DNA of 64,000 nt from assembly GCF_000974445.1 (NCBI RefSeq), contig NZ_BBOJ01000001.1, positions 186,001-250,000 on the forward strand. The letters run 5' to 3'. Positions 45,777 to 54,733 of the stretch are shown piece by piece. This DNA is from Lentzea aerocolonigenes. GTDB lineage: Bacteria > Actinomycetota > Actinomycetes > Mycobacteriales > Pseudonocardiaceae. Numbering within the stretch: position 1 is the stretch's first letter; every line of letters starts with the position of its first letter. The notes below the pieces were generated by a model. That model saw only the letters and a program-made list of their open reading frames with translations, was not told the origin of the DNA and made no database searches. A program made the translations under genes and the position numbers.

Positions 45777-46114
45777 CGGCGCGGTACCGAGGTGGGACCG
45801 GCCACCTCGGCGCCCAGCGCCATCACGCGCTGCCGCAACGCGCGGTCCGCGGTCACCACGGTCACGGCACGTCCGGCCGCGGCACGCACCACCTCGACGA
45901 TCGCGTCGTCTCCGCTGCCGTCGGCGGCGACCACGCGGACGTCCTCGACGCCGGAAACGTTGCGCGCCTTGCCTTCCACGACCAGGACGACCTCCTCGTC
46001 ACGGCCGCGCAGGGCGTCGCGGAGGCGTTCGGCCGCGCCCGCTCGGTCGCGCCACCACCCGTCGGGCACCGATCCCACGACGTTGGCTGCATCGACCACG
46101 AGCAACGGCTTCAC
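45773..46114 (-). CDS. NYN-domain (PIN-like) putative nuclease
   Basis: 113 residues of the YacP/NYN type: LLVVDAANVVGSVPDGWWRDRAGAAERL (first catalytic Asp), GSGDDAIVEVV (central acids) and VVTADRALRQRVMALGAEVAG (C-terminal acid). NYN domains are PIN-related RNases acting on structured RNA. The gene lies 15 nt downstream of the S37 peptidase gene on the same strand. The target is unknown. Confidence 0.88.
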   Translation of the reverse strand: MKPLLVVDAANVVGSVPDGWWRDRAGAAERLRDALRGRDEEVVLVVEGKARNVSGVEDVRVVAADGSGDDAIVEVVRAAAGRAVTVVTADRALRQRVMALGAEVAGPTSVPRR

Positions 46115-46129
46115 GCCCCACAGCGTGCC

Positions 46130-47500
46130 TCAGCCCCGCCGCGCCCGCAGCGCGTCCAGCGAGTCCGGGCCCTCTTCGTCGGCACCAAGAGCACCAACAG
46201 GAGCGGAGACTCCGGCCCACCGCAGGACTGCCGCCGTCGCCGTGGCGCGCTCCTTCTCGGGCAACTTGGCGATGTTGGCGCCGTGGTTGCCGCTCGGCAC
46301 CACGAACGACAGCGAGTCGCGCGTGCCCGGTCCGAGGCGGAACGGTTCCGCGCTCCACGGGTCGTTCTGCCCGTACACGAACAGCAGCCGCGAACCCTGG
46401 TGGCGCACCCAGCGATCGACGTCCTTCATCGCGTGCCGGTCGAAGCGCGGGAACTCGATCGAGGCGGGCACCATCGTGCGCGGCACGCCGGAACCGGGGT
46501 AGCGCAACAGGTCGCGCACCGCGGACTCGTCGGATTCCGGCCAGCCGAGCTGCGTGCCCGCCTGGTAGTAGTACGTCTCGTAGGGCGCGACACCGGCGTC
46601 GGTGTAGAAGTCCCAGCCGACGGTCTTGTCGATGAACGTCCAGATGTCGTCCACCGAAGCAGCCGCGCCGGGCACGAGAGCACACTGGTCCTGGGTGCCG
46701 TACTGCCAGAACGTGAACGGCGTGTCCAGCACCAGGACTTCCAACGCCCGGTGCGCCCCGCGGAACTGCTTGTAGGTGTAGCCCTTGGCCTCCAAGCGGG
46801 TCACGATCTCGTCCCGGTGCGCGAGGATCTGCCGCTGCACGCCCTCCAGCCGCCGGTTGCACGACGGGTCGTTGCCGACGTTCCGGATGAACTCGCCGTA
46901 GACGTCGCGGTCGTTCACCACGTCGTTCGGTGCGACGTACGCGATGGTCGCGTCGACGTCGCGCGGGAAGAACCTGCGGTGGTAGACCGACGTCATGCCG
47001 CCCTTGCTCGCACCGGTCGAGAGCCAGCGAGCGCCGTAGATCTTCTTGAACGCGGCGACGATCCGGTGGTGGTCGTTGGCCGCCTGCCAGATGTTCAGGT
47101 CGTCCCAGTCCGCCGGCGACGGCCGTGACGGCGTGAAGAACCGCTGCTCCACGCTGATCTGGTTGCCGTCGACGAGCCTGGCGGGCTCGGACGCGCTGAT
47201 CGTGCCGGGCAGGTGGTAACCGGAGGTGTGCAGCACCATCGGCTTCGACTCCGCCTTGTGCAGCAACGAGAAGCGCTGCTCGAACCGCTGGCCGCTCGGC
47301 CAGCGGTGGTCCGCCGGCTGCTGGATACCGAGGACGAACGTCCGCGCGGTGCCGGACGTCCCCTCGCTGATGATCCGCACTCCGGGGATCGCCGCGATGC
47401 GGTCCTTGATGTCTTCTGCCGCGGACACGACCGCGGCCGTGGCGATGACCTGCGCCGATACCAGGCCGAACGCCAGCAGGGAGCGTACGAGTCTGTTCAC
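46130..47500 (-). CDS. Secreted S37-family aminopeptidase
   Basis: About 456 residues: a signal peptide (about 1-28, cleavage near VSA-AED) and an alpha/beta hydrolase domain with the S37 nucleophile motif WLSTGASKGGMTSVYH (Ser about 163). Later VYGQNDPWSAEPF supplies the acid and PSGNHGANI the His. S37 enzymes (Streptomyces PS-10) release prolyl tripeptides from proteins outside the cell. The start is GTG at 47500 or TTG at 47503. It is followed closely by the NYN gene. Confidence 0.92.
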   Translation of the reverse strand: MNRLVRSLLAFGLVSAQVIATAAVVSAAEDIKDRIAAIPGVRIISEGTSGTARTFVLGIQQPADHRWPSGQRFEQRFSLLHKAESKPMVLHTSGYHLPGTISASEPARLVDGNQISVEQRFFTPSRPSPADWDDLNIWQAANDHHRIVAAFKKIYGARWLSTGASKGGMTSVYHRRFFPRDVDATIAYVAPNDVVNDRDVYGEFIRNVGNDPSCNRRLEGVQRQILAHRDEIVTRLEAKGYTYKQFRGAHRALEVLVLDTPFTFWQYGTQDQCALVPGAAASVDDIWTFIDKTVGWDFYTDAGVAPYETYYYQAGTQLGWPESDESAVRDLLRYPGSGVPRTMVPASIEFPRFDRHAMKDVDRWVRHQGSRLLFVYGQNDPWSAEPFRLGPGTRDSLSFVVPSGNHGANIAKLPEKERATATAAVLRWAGVSAPVGALGADEEGPDSLDALRARRG

Positions 47501-47552
47501 CAAGCCACGTTATTGAGCCCGCACGTCCCGCCGGACCGGCCGATCGTCGGGC

Positions 47553-48404
47553 TTATTGATAGCTGGCGTAATAAGAAGCGGCCATGTCCTCGTCGCCGTG
47601 GCCCTTGGTGACCGCGCGGTTCAGGCGGGCGCTGGAGGCCTGCGCCACGTCGAGCTGCACGTTGGCCAGCACGGCCGCCTCGTTGACGAGCAGCGCGTCC
47701 TTCAACGCGGTCTGCACGGTGAAGGCCGGCGGGAAGGACCGCTCGATGATCGCGTTGCCCTTCATCTGCAGGTACGCGCAGTCCATCGCGCCACCGGACA
47801 CGGCCTCCAGGAACAGCTTCGGGTCGAGCCCCGACGACTCCGCCAGCGACACGGCCTCACCGACCGCGGCGGTCAGCGCGAGCACCCAGCTGTTCGCGAC
47901 GAGCTTCAGCTTCGAGGACGCACCGGCCTCGCCGACCCACATCGTGCGGGCGCCGATCACGTCGAAAACCGGCTGCACGCGCTCGCGCAGCTCCTCCTCG
48001 CCGGACGCGAGCACGACGAGCTCACCCTCCTGCGCCGGTTTCACGCTGCCCAGCACCGGGGCGTCGACGAACCCGAGCCCGAGCGAACGGGCGAGCGCGA
48101 TGTGGCCTTCCGTGGCGGTGACGCCCACCGTGGACGCCTGGATCCACACCGCGTCGCGCGACAGCGAAGGGGCGGCCTCCTGCACGACCGCGGTGACGGC
48201 GGGTCCGTCGTTGAGCATCGTCAGCACGATCTCCGCGCCCTCGACGGCGGCAGCGGGTGTGTCGGCGACGGTGACGCCCTGGGCAGCGAGTGGTTCGGCT
48301 TTGGCGCGCGTGCGGTTCCAGACCCGGACCTGGTGTCCGGCTGCGGAGAGGTTGGCGGCGATGGGGGCACCCATGAGGCCGGTGCCGAGCACGGCGATCT
48401 CCAT
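47553..48404 (-). CDS. 3-hydroxyisobutyrate dehydrogenase-like NAD(P) oxidoreductase
   Basis: 283 residues of the beta-hydroxyacid dehydrogenase family: Rossmann AVLGTGLMGAPIAANL at 4-19, substrate-loop FVDAPVLGSVKPAQEGELVVL, and the catalytic Lys block GASSKLKLVANSWV (Lys near 170). The C-terminal domain is all-helical. Homologues reduce or oxidise short beta-hydroxy acids or succinic semialdehyde; the substrate is unspecified. ATG at 48404 with GGGGG very close. Confidence 0.9.
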   Translation of the reverse strand: MEIAVLGTGLMGAPIAANLSAAGHQVRVWNRTRAKAEPLAAQGVTVADTPAAAVEGAEIVLTMLNDGPAVTAVVQEAAPSLSRDAVWIQASTVGVTATEGHIALARSLGLGFVDAPVLGSVKPAQEGELVVLASGEEELRERVQPVFDVIGARTMWVGEAGASSKLKLVANSWVLALTAAVGEAVSLAESSGLDPKLFLEAVSGGAMDCAYLQMKGNAIIERSFPPAFTVQTALKDALLVNEAAVLANVQLDVAQASSARLNRAVTKGHGDEDMAASYYASYQ

Positions 48405-48544
48405 GTCCCCCAGCAAACAAGAAACCTCGCAGTGCTGCCAGGTCGGGGGTCCGACAGCACCGCGAGGTCAACCGTGACATCGGCGGACCGACGTGCACTG
48501 TTACAACGCCATCATACTGTGGCGTGGATCACGTTTAACAGATT

Positions 48545-48581
48545 GAAACCCCTGGAGCGCGGGAGGTGCTCCAGGGGTTTC
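48545..48581. terminator. Hairpin terminator after the 48-residue protein gene
   Basis: Perfect 14-bp stem (48545-48558 with 48568-48581, 9-nt loop), 53 nt past the stop at 48635. Confidence 0.7.
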
Positions 48582-48634
48582 CGTTGGGGAGGCACTCGCG
48601 ACAGGGCGCTGTCGAGCGAGTGCCGGGTCGTGAG

Positions 48635-48781
48635 TCAGCGCAGGGTGGTGACCTGAGCCTGGGCGATGGCCATCAGCTCGTGACGCATGGCCGGCGTGGT
48701 GGCCATGTCGATCGCGCGAGCCACGGCCTTCCGGTTGCGCGCCTCGGCACGACGGGCGCGGAGCTTCGCTGCGAAGTTCAT
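48635..48781 (-). CDS. Small basic protein (48 aa)
   Basis: 48 residues beginning MNFAAKLRARRAEARNRKAV and ending QAQVTTLR. It is Arg/Ala-rich and likely one or two helices. Third-position GC is high, a GGGAAG-like site lies upstream, and a clear terminator follows, all of which support a real gene. No domain is recognised; a nucleic-acid-binding role is only a guess from charge. Confidence 0.65.
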   Translation of the reverse strand: MNFAAKLRARRAEARNRKAVARAIDMATTPAMRHELMAIAQAQVTTLR

Positions 48782-48884
48782 CTCGGTCTGCACTTCCCTC
48801 TCGGAGGTCTGTTCTCTGTTGGTGACTCAAGTATGCACCCTTCCACCCACGAACGCACGCGATTATCCGGTGAGTTGGGGCACA

Positions 48885-48903
48885 GGCCGATGAATCATCG
48901 GCC
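48885..48903 (-). terminator. Hairpin terminator after the AAA ATPase gene
   Basis: Perfect 8-bp stem GGCCGATG/CATCGGCC with a 3-nt loop, 28 nt past the stop at 48932. Confidence 0.65.
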
Positions 48904-48931
48904 GACAACGTGAACGGCCGGACAACAGCAG

Positions 48932-50125
48932 TCAGTCCTCCCGGCCGAGCAGGAACCTCCCGAAGTGCGGCACGGTGAAGGCGATCTGACCCCGTTCCGC
49001 GCTGTAGACCAGGCCTTTCTTGATGAGCGAGTCCCGCGCGGGCGACAGCGACGAGGGCTTGCGCCCCAGGTGGTCGGCCACCTGGGCGGTGTTGACGCCC
49101 GCATCCTTTCCGTCGGTCAACTCGGCCATCGACCGGAGATACTCGCGTTCAGCGGGCGTCGCACGCTCGTATCGGGAGCCGAAGAAGCCCACGGCCAGCT
49201 CCGCGTCGGCCTCCGGAGCGGCCACGGAGACGTCCAGCGCGCTGATCGGATCGGTCGGCGCGGCGTCCCAGGCCGCCTTGCCGTAGGCCTGGATGAAGTA
49301 CGGGTAGCCGCCGCTCGCGTCGAACAACGCGTCCAGCGCCTCGTCCGTGATGCCGGCGTCCTCGCGTTCGACCGGTGCCAGCACGGCGCGGTCGGCGTCC
49401 TCGCGGCTGAGCCGGTCGATGCGGACGTAGCGGAAGAGGCGTTCCGAGTACGACTTGCTCGCGGAAAGCACCGCGGGCAGGTGCGGCAGGCCGGCGCCCA
49501 CCACGACGAGCGGCGCCCCGAGCTGCGAGAGCTCGTGGCACGCCGCGCACAACGCGCTGATGTCGTCGGGCTTGAGGTCCTGCATCTCGTCGATGAGCAG
49601 CGCGACGCCCGTGCCGACGTCCTGCGCGAGCTCTGCGACGTCGGTGAAGAGCTCGACGAGGTCGATCTCGATGTCACCGGAGTCCGCGCGCCCGGACGCC
49701 GCGGGGACGTCGATGCCCGGCTGCCAGCGATCGCGCAGCTTGGCGCCGTCCGGAGCGGCCCTGAGCGCGAACGCCTTGAGGATGCCGAGGATCGCCTCGA
49801 CCCGGTCGGGAGCGCGGTGCCGGACCGCCAGATCGCGGATCGCCCGGTGGAGCGCGGCGGACAGGGGCCGTCTGAGGTCGGCGTCCGGCCGGGCCTCGAC
49901 CTTGCCCGCGCCCCAGCCGCGTTTGACCGCCATGGACCGCAGCTCGCCGAGCAGCACCGTCTTGCCGACACCCCGCAGCCCCGTCAGCACGAGGCTGCGT
50001 TCAGGACGGCCGCGGGCCACGCGTTCGAGCACCACCTCGAACGCTCCGACTTCCTTGTCCCGGCCGGCGAGCTCAGGAGGCCGCTGGCCTGCACCGGGGG
50101 CGAACGGATTGCGCACCGGGTCCAT
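48932..50125 (-). CDS. AAA/STAND-type ATPase with winged-helix C-terminus
   Basis: 397 residues: AAA ATPase (about 20-290) with Walker A GLRGVGKTVLL, Walker B LLIDEMQDL and sensor region VVVGAGLPHLP. The layout is like archaeal-type Orc/Cdc6-related or STAND ATPases. A winged helix follows (about 340-395: VNTAQVADHLGRKPSSLSPA). Family members occur as regulators or in defence contexts, but no partner gene is apparent here. ATG at 50125 with TACGGT 7 nt upstream (leaderless); the longer frame to 50857 is antisense to the SIMPL gene. Confidence 0.87.
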   Translation of the reverse strand: MDPVRNPFAPGAGQRPPELAGRDKEVGAFEVVLERVARGRPERSLVLTGLRGVGKTVLLGELRSMAVKRGWGAGKVEARPDADLRRPLSAALHRAIRDLAVRHRAPDRVEAILGILKAFALRAAPDGAKLRDRWQPGIDVPAASGRADSGDIEIDLVELFTDVAELAQDVGTGVALLIDEMQDLKPDDISALCAACHELSQLGAPLVVVGAGLPHLPAVLSASKSYSERLFRYVRIDRLSREDADRAVLAPVEREDAGITDEALDALFDASGGYPYFIQAYGKAAWDAAPTDPISALDVSVAAPEADAELAVGFFGSRYERATPAEREYLRSMAELTDGKDAGVNTAQVADHLGRKPSSLSPARDSLIKKGLVYSAERGQIAFTVPHFGRFLLGRED

Positions 50126-50243
50126 GGCTCGCACCGTATCCGCGTTTCTAGTGCTCGCCGTAGAGACGCGCAGACGAACCTCGACTGGATCTGTATTCGG
50201 CTTTCTAGGATTGAAGCTATAAAGCCTAATAGTTGCGGATGGA

Positions 50244-50882
50244 GTGGTGTCCGGGTTGGCTGGCCAGGTGGCTGAAGTCGTGACGAAGGGGACCGGTGAG
50301 GTCGAGCGAACCGCCGACCGCGCCCAGGTGGACGTGACGTTCGAGGCTCTCGGCGCCGAACGCTCCGAGGCGGTGAGCCTGCTCAACCAGCGCATCTCGG
50401 CCGTCGAGCCGCTGCTGGAGAGCTTCGAGGTGCGTTCGCGGCAGCTGTCCGTGCACGACGACTGGGACAACAACCAGCGAGTCGGCAGCCGTGCCTCCCA
50501 GCAGTACGTGATCTGGGTGTCCGACCTCGACAAGCTCGACGGGCTGCTGGGCGAACTGGTGCAGGCAGAGCCGTCGTGGATCAACGGACCGACGTGGACG
50601 CTCGTCGACGACACCGAGGCGATCCGCGAGGCGCAGAAGGAGGCCGTCGCCGACGCGTTGCGGCGTGCCGAGGGGTATGCGGCGGCGCTCGGGCGGCGGC
50701 TCGGACCGTTGCTGCGCATCGGGGACGCTGAGGGTGGTGTCGGGTATTCGCCGCGGATGATGAGCGGGGCCGCGTCGTTCGAGATGGCTGGGCCGGCCGG
50801 GATGGTGGACCAGTTGAACCTGAAGGCGCAGCAGATCACGGTGGCGGCGGCGTGCACGGCCGCCTGGTCACTGCTCGACTAA
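50244..50882 (+). CDS. SIMPL-domain protein
   Basis: 212 residues (204 if the GTG at 50268 is used). The SIMPL/DUF541 fold begins EVVTKGTGEVERTADRAQVDVTFEALG and ends with a helical AREAQKEAVADALRRAEGYAAALG segment. It lacks a signal peptide, unlike exported members such as the E. coli protein YggE. Function unknown. The promoter holds an inverted repeat GGCTTT/AAAGCC (50199-50226). Its stop overlaps the convergent gene at 50879. Confidence 0.85.
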   Translation: MVSGLAGQVAEVVTKGTGEVERTADRAQVDVTFEALGAERSEAVSLLNQRISAVEPLLESFEVRSRQLSVHDDWDNNQRVGSRASQQYVIWVSDLDKLDGLLGELVQAEPSWINGPTWTLVDDTEAIREAQKEAVADALRRAEGYAAALGRRLGPLLRIGDAEGGVGYSPRMMSGAASFEMAGPAGMVDQLNLKAQQITVAAACTAAWSLLD

Positions 50883-51136
50883 CTGGCCTGCAGGGTCTCC
50901 ACCGCCGCGTGCACCGCCGCCGCGTCGCGGTCGCCCGGACGCGCTTCGAGCCACTTCTGGAGCCACGTGCCGCGGCGTGCGGCCGCGGTGGCCAGGGTCA
51001 GGGTCACGTAGGCGCGGCGTTCCCACTCCCGCGCCGACGCCATCGCGTCGGCGGCGGGGCGCCAGTCGTCTCGGATGGTGCCCACCAGCGCTCTGGCCAG
51101 CACCGGGTCTTCACTTGGATCGACGTCTGCGAGCAT
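50879..51136 (-). CDS. Short hypothetical protein, possible N-terminal remnant
   Basis: 85 residues from the ATG at 51136 (GGGGG about 9 nt upstream): VLARALVGTIRDDWRPAADAM, then EWERRAYVTLTLATAAARRGTWLQKWL. It looks like an amphipathic helical-repeat segment. It ends abruptly at the shared stop with the SIMPL gene, so it could be the N-terminal part of a once longer protein, but no downstream continuation is seen. Family unknown. Confidence 0.6.
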   Translation of the reverse strand: MLADVDPSEDPVLARALVGTIRDDWRPAADAMASAREWERRAYVTLTLATAAARRGTWLQKWLEARPGDRDAAAVHAAVETLQAS

Positions 51137-51207
51137 CAGCCACCCCCCGGAACCGCCACGTCGCGGTCCAGAGAGTGTGCCTGATTGACGGTTCAATTAC
51201 ATAGCTT

Positions 51208-52188
51208 TCAGCGCGCCGCGTAGCGCCAGAAGTCGCGCATGATCGCCAGTGGCGCCGGGCTCGTCATGGCCGTGCGGGTCAGCAGGATCGTGATCAGGTC
51301 GGCCGACGGGACGACGTGGGCGGCCGTGCCGGAACCGCCTACCCAGCCGTAGCGGCCCTGCACGTTCCACGGGTCGATCTCGGCGATGTCGACGCTGCCG
51401 CCGAGGCCCCAGCCCTGGCCCTCCAGGAAGATGCTCGCGGCCTCGCGCTCGGCGGGCGACGTGGTGTCCGTCGCCAGTTCGGGCAGCAGGTCACTCGACA
51501 GCAGAAAACGGTTGAACGCCAGCAGGTCGTCCACAGTGGACTTCAGGCCACCGGCGCCGGACGGCAGGACCCGGCTGATGAAGCTGGTGTTCGTCATGCC
51601 GAGCGGGCGGTACAGGCGATCGGCGAGGAAGTCCGGGAGCGAGCCGGTGACCCGGTCCAGCAGCACGCCGAGGACGTCGTAGGCCGTGTTGTAGAGCCAG
51701 CCGTCGCCAGGCTGGTGCAGCAGCGGGACCTCCGCGAGCTGCTTGAGCCACTCGTCCGGTGCCGGCAGGTCCTCGCGGCCGTGCAGGTGTGCGTTCTCGA
51801 AGAGTTTCTGGGTGGCGGGCAACGAGAAGTCCGCCGTGAAGCCCCAGCCGCTGCGGGAGGCCAGCAGGTGCCGGACGGTGATCGGCTTCGTGGCGGGGAC
51901 CACGTCGTCGACCGGACCGTCCAATCTCCGCACGACCACCGGGTTCGCGAGCTCGGGCAGCCAGTTCGCGATCGGGTCGTCGAACGCGATCGTGCCCTCA
52001 CGCACCAGCATCAGGCCCGCGGTGGCGACGATCGGCTTGGTGACCGAGGCGATCGGGAAGACCGACTCGCGGGTGTCGGCGCCGACCGACGCGATCTCGA
52101 CGTCGCCGCCTCGGGCGATGAGCGCCACCGCGTCGGGCACGGTCTCGCGGTGAGCCTCCAGAACCGCCTGCAAAGTCATGGTCGCCAT
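51208..52188 (-). CDS. Serine hydrolase, beta-lactamase/class C-like
   Basis: 326 residues with the SxxK motif in FPIASVTKPIVA (Ser near 49), the Tyr motif GWLYNTAYDVLG, and VGGSGTAAHV in place of the third KTG box. This is the class C beta-lactamase/D-aminopeptidase/esterase EstB superfamily. No signal peptide, so it is probably a cytosolic esterase or peptidase rather than a resistance lactamase. ATG at 52188 with GGAG 4 nt upstream. It lies just downstream of the thiolase gene on the same strand, 50 nt apart. Confidence 0.88.
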   Translation of the reverse strand: MATMTLQAVLEAHRETVPDAVALIARGGDVEIASVGADTRESVFPIASVTKPIVATAGLMLVREGTIAFDDPIANWLPELANPVVVRRLDGPVDDVVPATKPITVRHLLASRSGWGFTADFSLPATQKLFENAHLHGREDLPAPDEWLKQLAEVPLLHQPGDGWLYNTAYDVLGVLLDRVTGSLPDFLADRLYRPLGMTNTSFISRVLPSGAGGLKSTVDDLLAFNRFLLSSDLLPELATDTTSPAEREAASIFLEGQGWGLGGSVDIAEIDPWNVQGRYGWVGGSGTAAHVVPSADLITILLTRTAMTSPAPLAIMRDFWRYAAR

Positions 52189-52238
52189 CCTTCTCCGAAC
52201 GTGGTGTCGGAGGGGTGGACTTCACCCGACCGCGAAAC

Positions 52239-53444
52239 TCATCGCTCCAGGATCGCCGTGATTCCCTGACCGCCTGCCGCGCACACCGACACGAACCCGC
52301 GCCCGCTTCCCTTCTGGTGCAGCAGCTTCGCCAGCGTCGCCACGATCCGGGCGCCGGTCGCGGCGAACGGGTGACCTGCCGCGAGCGACGAGCCGTTGAC
52401 GTTCAGCTTCGCCCTGTCGATCTCGCCCAGTTCCTTCTCCCACGCCTTCAGCGTCGCGAGCACCTGGGACGCGAACGCCTCGTGCACCTCGTAGAAGTCG
52501 AAGTCCTGCAACGAGAGGCCCGCCTTGCCGAGCATCCTCGGCGCGGCGTGCACCGGGGCCATGAGCAGGCCCTCCTCGCCGTGCACGTAGTCGACGGCGG
52601 CCGTCTCGGCGAACGTCAGGTACGCGAGCACCGGGAGGTTGCGCTCCCGCGCCCACTCCTCGGTCGCCATCAGCACCGCGGACGCGCCGTCGGACAGCGG
52701 GGTCGAGTTGCCCGCGGTCATCGTGTCGCCGAAGACCGGCTTGAGCTTCGCCAGCTTCTCGACGCTGCTGTCCGGACGGAGGTTCTGGTCGCGGGTCAGG
52801 CCGAGGTACGGGGTCACGAGGTCGTCGAAGAAGCCCTCGTCGTAGGCCCGCGCGAGGTTGTGGTGGCTGCGAGCGGTGAGCTCGTCCTGGTCCTCGCGCG
52901 TGATGCCGTACTCGGCCGCGGTGATGGCCGCGTGCTCGCCCATCGACCTGCCGGTGCGCGGTTCGCCGTTGCGGGGCAGGTGCGGCACGACGTGGCCGGG
53001 GCGCAGCTTGGTCAGCAGGCTGACCTTGCGGGTGCGGTTGAACTCCAGCAGGAGCTTGCGGAAGTTCTCGTTGACGCCGATCGGCGCGTCGCTGGTGGTG
53101 TCGACGCCGCCCGCGATGCCCGCGTCGATCTGGCCGAGCGCGATCTTGTTGGCGACCGCGATCACCGCCTGCAGGCCCGTGCCGCACGCCTGCTGGATGT
53201 CGTACGCGGGCGTCTCGGGGCTGAGCCTGCTGCCCAGGACCGACTCGCGGACGAGGTTGAAGTCGCGCGAGTGCTTGAGCACGGCGCCCGCGACCACCTC
53301 GCCGAGGCGTTCTCCCTGCAGGCCGAAGCGGCTGACGAGGCCGTCCAGCACCGCGGTGAACATGTCCTGGTTCGACGCGGTGGCGTACGGGCCGTTCGAG
53401 CGGGCGAACGGGATGCGGTTGCCGCCGATGATCGCTACTCGCAT
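52239..53444 (-). CDS. fadA2: Acetyl-CoA acyltransferase (thiolase), FadA2-like
   Basis: Cleaves 3-ketoacyl-CoA in the last step of beta-oxidation. 401 residues with nucleophile Cys in DIQQACGTGLQAV (near 88), NVNGSSLAAGHPFAATGAR and active-site His in YEVHEAFA, and the second Cys in SVCAAGGQG. It is divergent from fabG4-htdX, the same arrangement as M. tuberculosis Rv0243-Rv0242c-Rv0241c. TAGTAT lies 6 nt before the ATG (leaderless), next to two TetR-type palindromes at 53458-53487. Confidence 0.93.
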   Translation of the reverse strand: MRVAIIGGNRIPFARSNGPYATASNQDMFTAVLDGLVSRFGLQGERLGEVVAGAVLKHSRDFNLVRESVLGSRLSPETPAYDIQQACGTGLQAVIAVANKIALGQIDAGIAGGVDTTSDAPIGVNENFRKLLLEFNRTRKVSLLTKLRPGHVVPHLPRNGEPRTGRSMGEHAAITAAEYGITREDQDELTARSHHNLARAYDEGFFDDLVTPYLGLTRDQNLRPDSSVEKLAKLKPVFGDTMTAGNSTPLSDGASAVLMATEEWARERNLPVLAYLTFAETAAVDYVHGEEGLLMAPVHAAPRMLGKAGLSLQDFDFYEVHEAFASQVLATLKAWEKELGEIDRAKLNVNGSSLAAGHPFAATGARIVATLAKLLHQKGSGRGFVSVCAAGGQGITAILER

Positions 53445-53457
53445 GCCGCCATACTAC

Positions 53458-53490
53458 CTACTAGCGGGTAGACTTACTAGCGAGTAGGTT
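53458..53490. promoter_or_regulatory. Paired operators and leaderless -10 in the thiolase/fabG4 promoter
   Basis: CTACTAGCGGGTAG (53458-53471) and TTACTAGCGAGTAG (53474-53487), 16 bp apart. TAGGTT (53485-53490) overlaps the second site and stands 7 nt before the fabG4 GTG, so a bound repressor would block it. Confidence 0.75.
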
Positions 53491-53497
53491 GTGTGAC

Positions 53498-54733
53498 GTG
53501 GACAGGTACCAGAAGTTCGCATCGTCGGGGCTGGGACGCCAGCTCGTGCGCAGGCTCGGCCTGCCGAACCCGCACCCACTCCGCCGCGACGCCGCTTTGG
53601 CCACACCCGTGCTGGTCGGTGGGGCTTCCCGGCTGTCGTTCCTGAAGCAGCTCGAGACAGGGGCCGCTCCCCACGGCGCGCTGGTCTTCGACGCGTCGGA
53701 CATCTCGTCGGTGAGCGACCTGCGGCAGCTGCACGACTTCTTCCACCCGGTGATCACACAGCTCGGCCCGTGCGGACGGGTGATCGTGATCGGGCGGTCG
53801 CCGGACTCCGTCGCGCAACGGGCGCTCGAAGGCTTCGTGCGTTCCGTCGGCAAGGAACTGCGCCGAGGTGGCACGGCCAACCTCGTGTACGTGGCCGACG
53901 GCGCAGAAGACGGGGTCGAGTCGACGCTGCGGTTCCTGCTGTCCGGACGGTCCGCGTACGTGTCGGGGCAGGTCATCACCGTGTCCGCGGCGTCGCCGAC
54001 CGGCACGCTGGAGGGCAAGGTCGCGCTGGTCACGGGTGCTTCGCGAGGCATCGGCGAGGCGATCGCCACGACCCTGGGCCGCGACGGCGCGCACGTGATC
54101 TGCCTGGACGTGCCCGCGGCCGGGGAGGACCTGTCGAAGGTCGCGAACGCCGTCGGCGGGTCCGCGTTGCAGCTCGACATCACCGGCGATCCCGCCCGGT
54201 TGACGTCGTACCTGCTGGAACGGCACGGCGGTGTCGACGTCGTCGTGCACAACGCGGGCATCACCCGTGACAAGACGTTGGCGCGCATGGACTCCTCGCT
54301 GTGGGACGCGGTGCTGGAGGTCAACCTCGCGTGCCAGGAGCGGATCAACGCCGCGCTGCTGGAGGGCGATGTGCTGCGCGCGGGCGGGCGGATCGTCGGC
54401 GTGTCGTCGATCGCCGGGATCGCGGGCAACGTCGGCCAGACCAACTACGCCACGTCGAAAGCCGGCGTGATCGGGATGGTCAACTCGCTCGCGCCCGTTC
54501 TGGCTGCTCGCGGGGCCACGATCAACGCCGTCGCGCCCGGTTTCATCGAGACGAAGATGACCGCGGCCGTCCCGTTGATGACGCGGGAGGTCGGACGCCG
54601 GATGAACAGCCTCTCGCAGGGCGGGCTGCCGGTCGACGTCGCGGAGACCGTGGCGTGGTTCGCGTCGCCGGGCTCCGGTGGTGTGAACGGCAACGTCGTG
54701 CGGGTGTGCGGACAGATGCTGCTGGGGACCTGA
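53498..54733 (+). CDS. fabG4: High-molecular-weight 3-ketoacyl reductase FabG4-like
   Basis: About 411 residues: an N-terminal flavodoxin-like domain without active-site motifs (about 1-165) followed by a short-chain reductase (from about 170) with TGASRGIGEAIA, NAG in VVHNAGITRD, catalytic Ser in VSSIAGIAGN, and YATSK. This two-domain form is that of M. tuberculosis FabG4 (Rv0242c), an NADH-dependent 3-ketoacyl-CoA reductase. Start GTG at 53498 (leaderless). The stop overlaps the htdX start in TGATG. Confidence 0.93.
   Translation: MDRYQKFASSGLGRQLVRRLGLPNPHPLRRDAALATPVLVGGASRLSFLKQLETGAAPHGALVFDASDISSVSDLRQLHDFFHPVITQLGPCGRVIVIGRSPDSVAQRALEGFVRSVGKELRRGGTANLVYVADGAEDGVESTLRFLLSGRSAYVSGQVITVSAASPTGTLEGKVALVTGASRGIGEAIATTLGRDGAHVICLDVPAAGEDLSKVANAVGGSALQLDITGDPARLTSYLLERHGGVDVVVHNAGITRDKTLARMDSSLWDAVLEVNLACQERINAALLEGDVLRAGGRIVGVSSIAGIAGNVGQTNYATSKAGVIGMVNSLAPVLAARGATINAVAPGFIETKMTAAVPLMTREVGRRMNSLSQGGLPVDVAETVAWFASPGSGGVNGNVVRVCGQMLLGT

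Noticed and set aside
48825-48840. HAIR-like ACTCAAG near the small protein gene
   Set aside because: Only one half-site is present.
51208-52188. Antibiotic-resistance beta-lactamase
   Set aside because: No signal peptide and no KTG box; the esterase/peptidase branch fits better.
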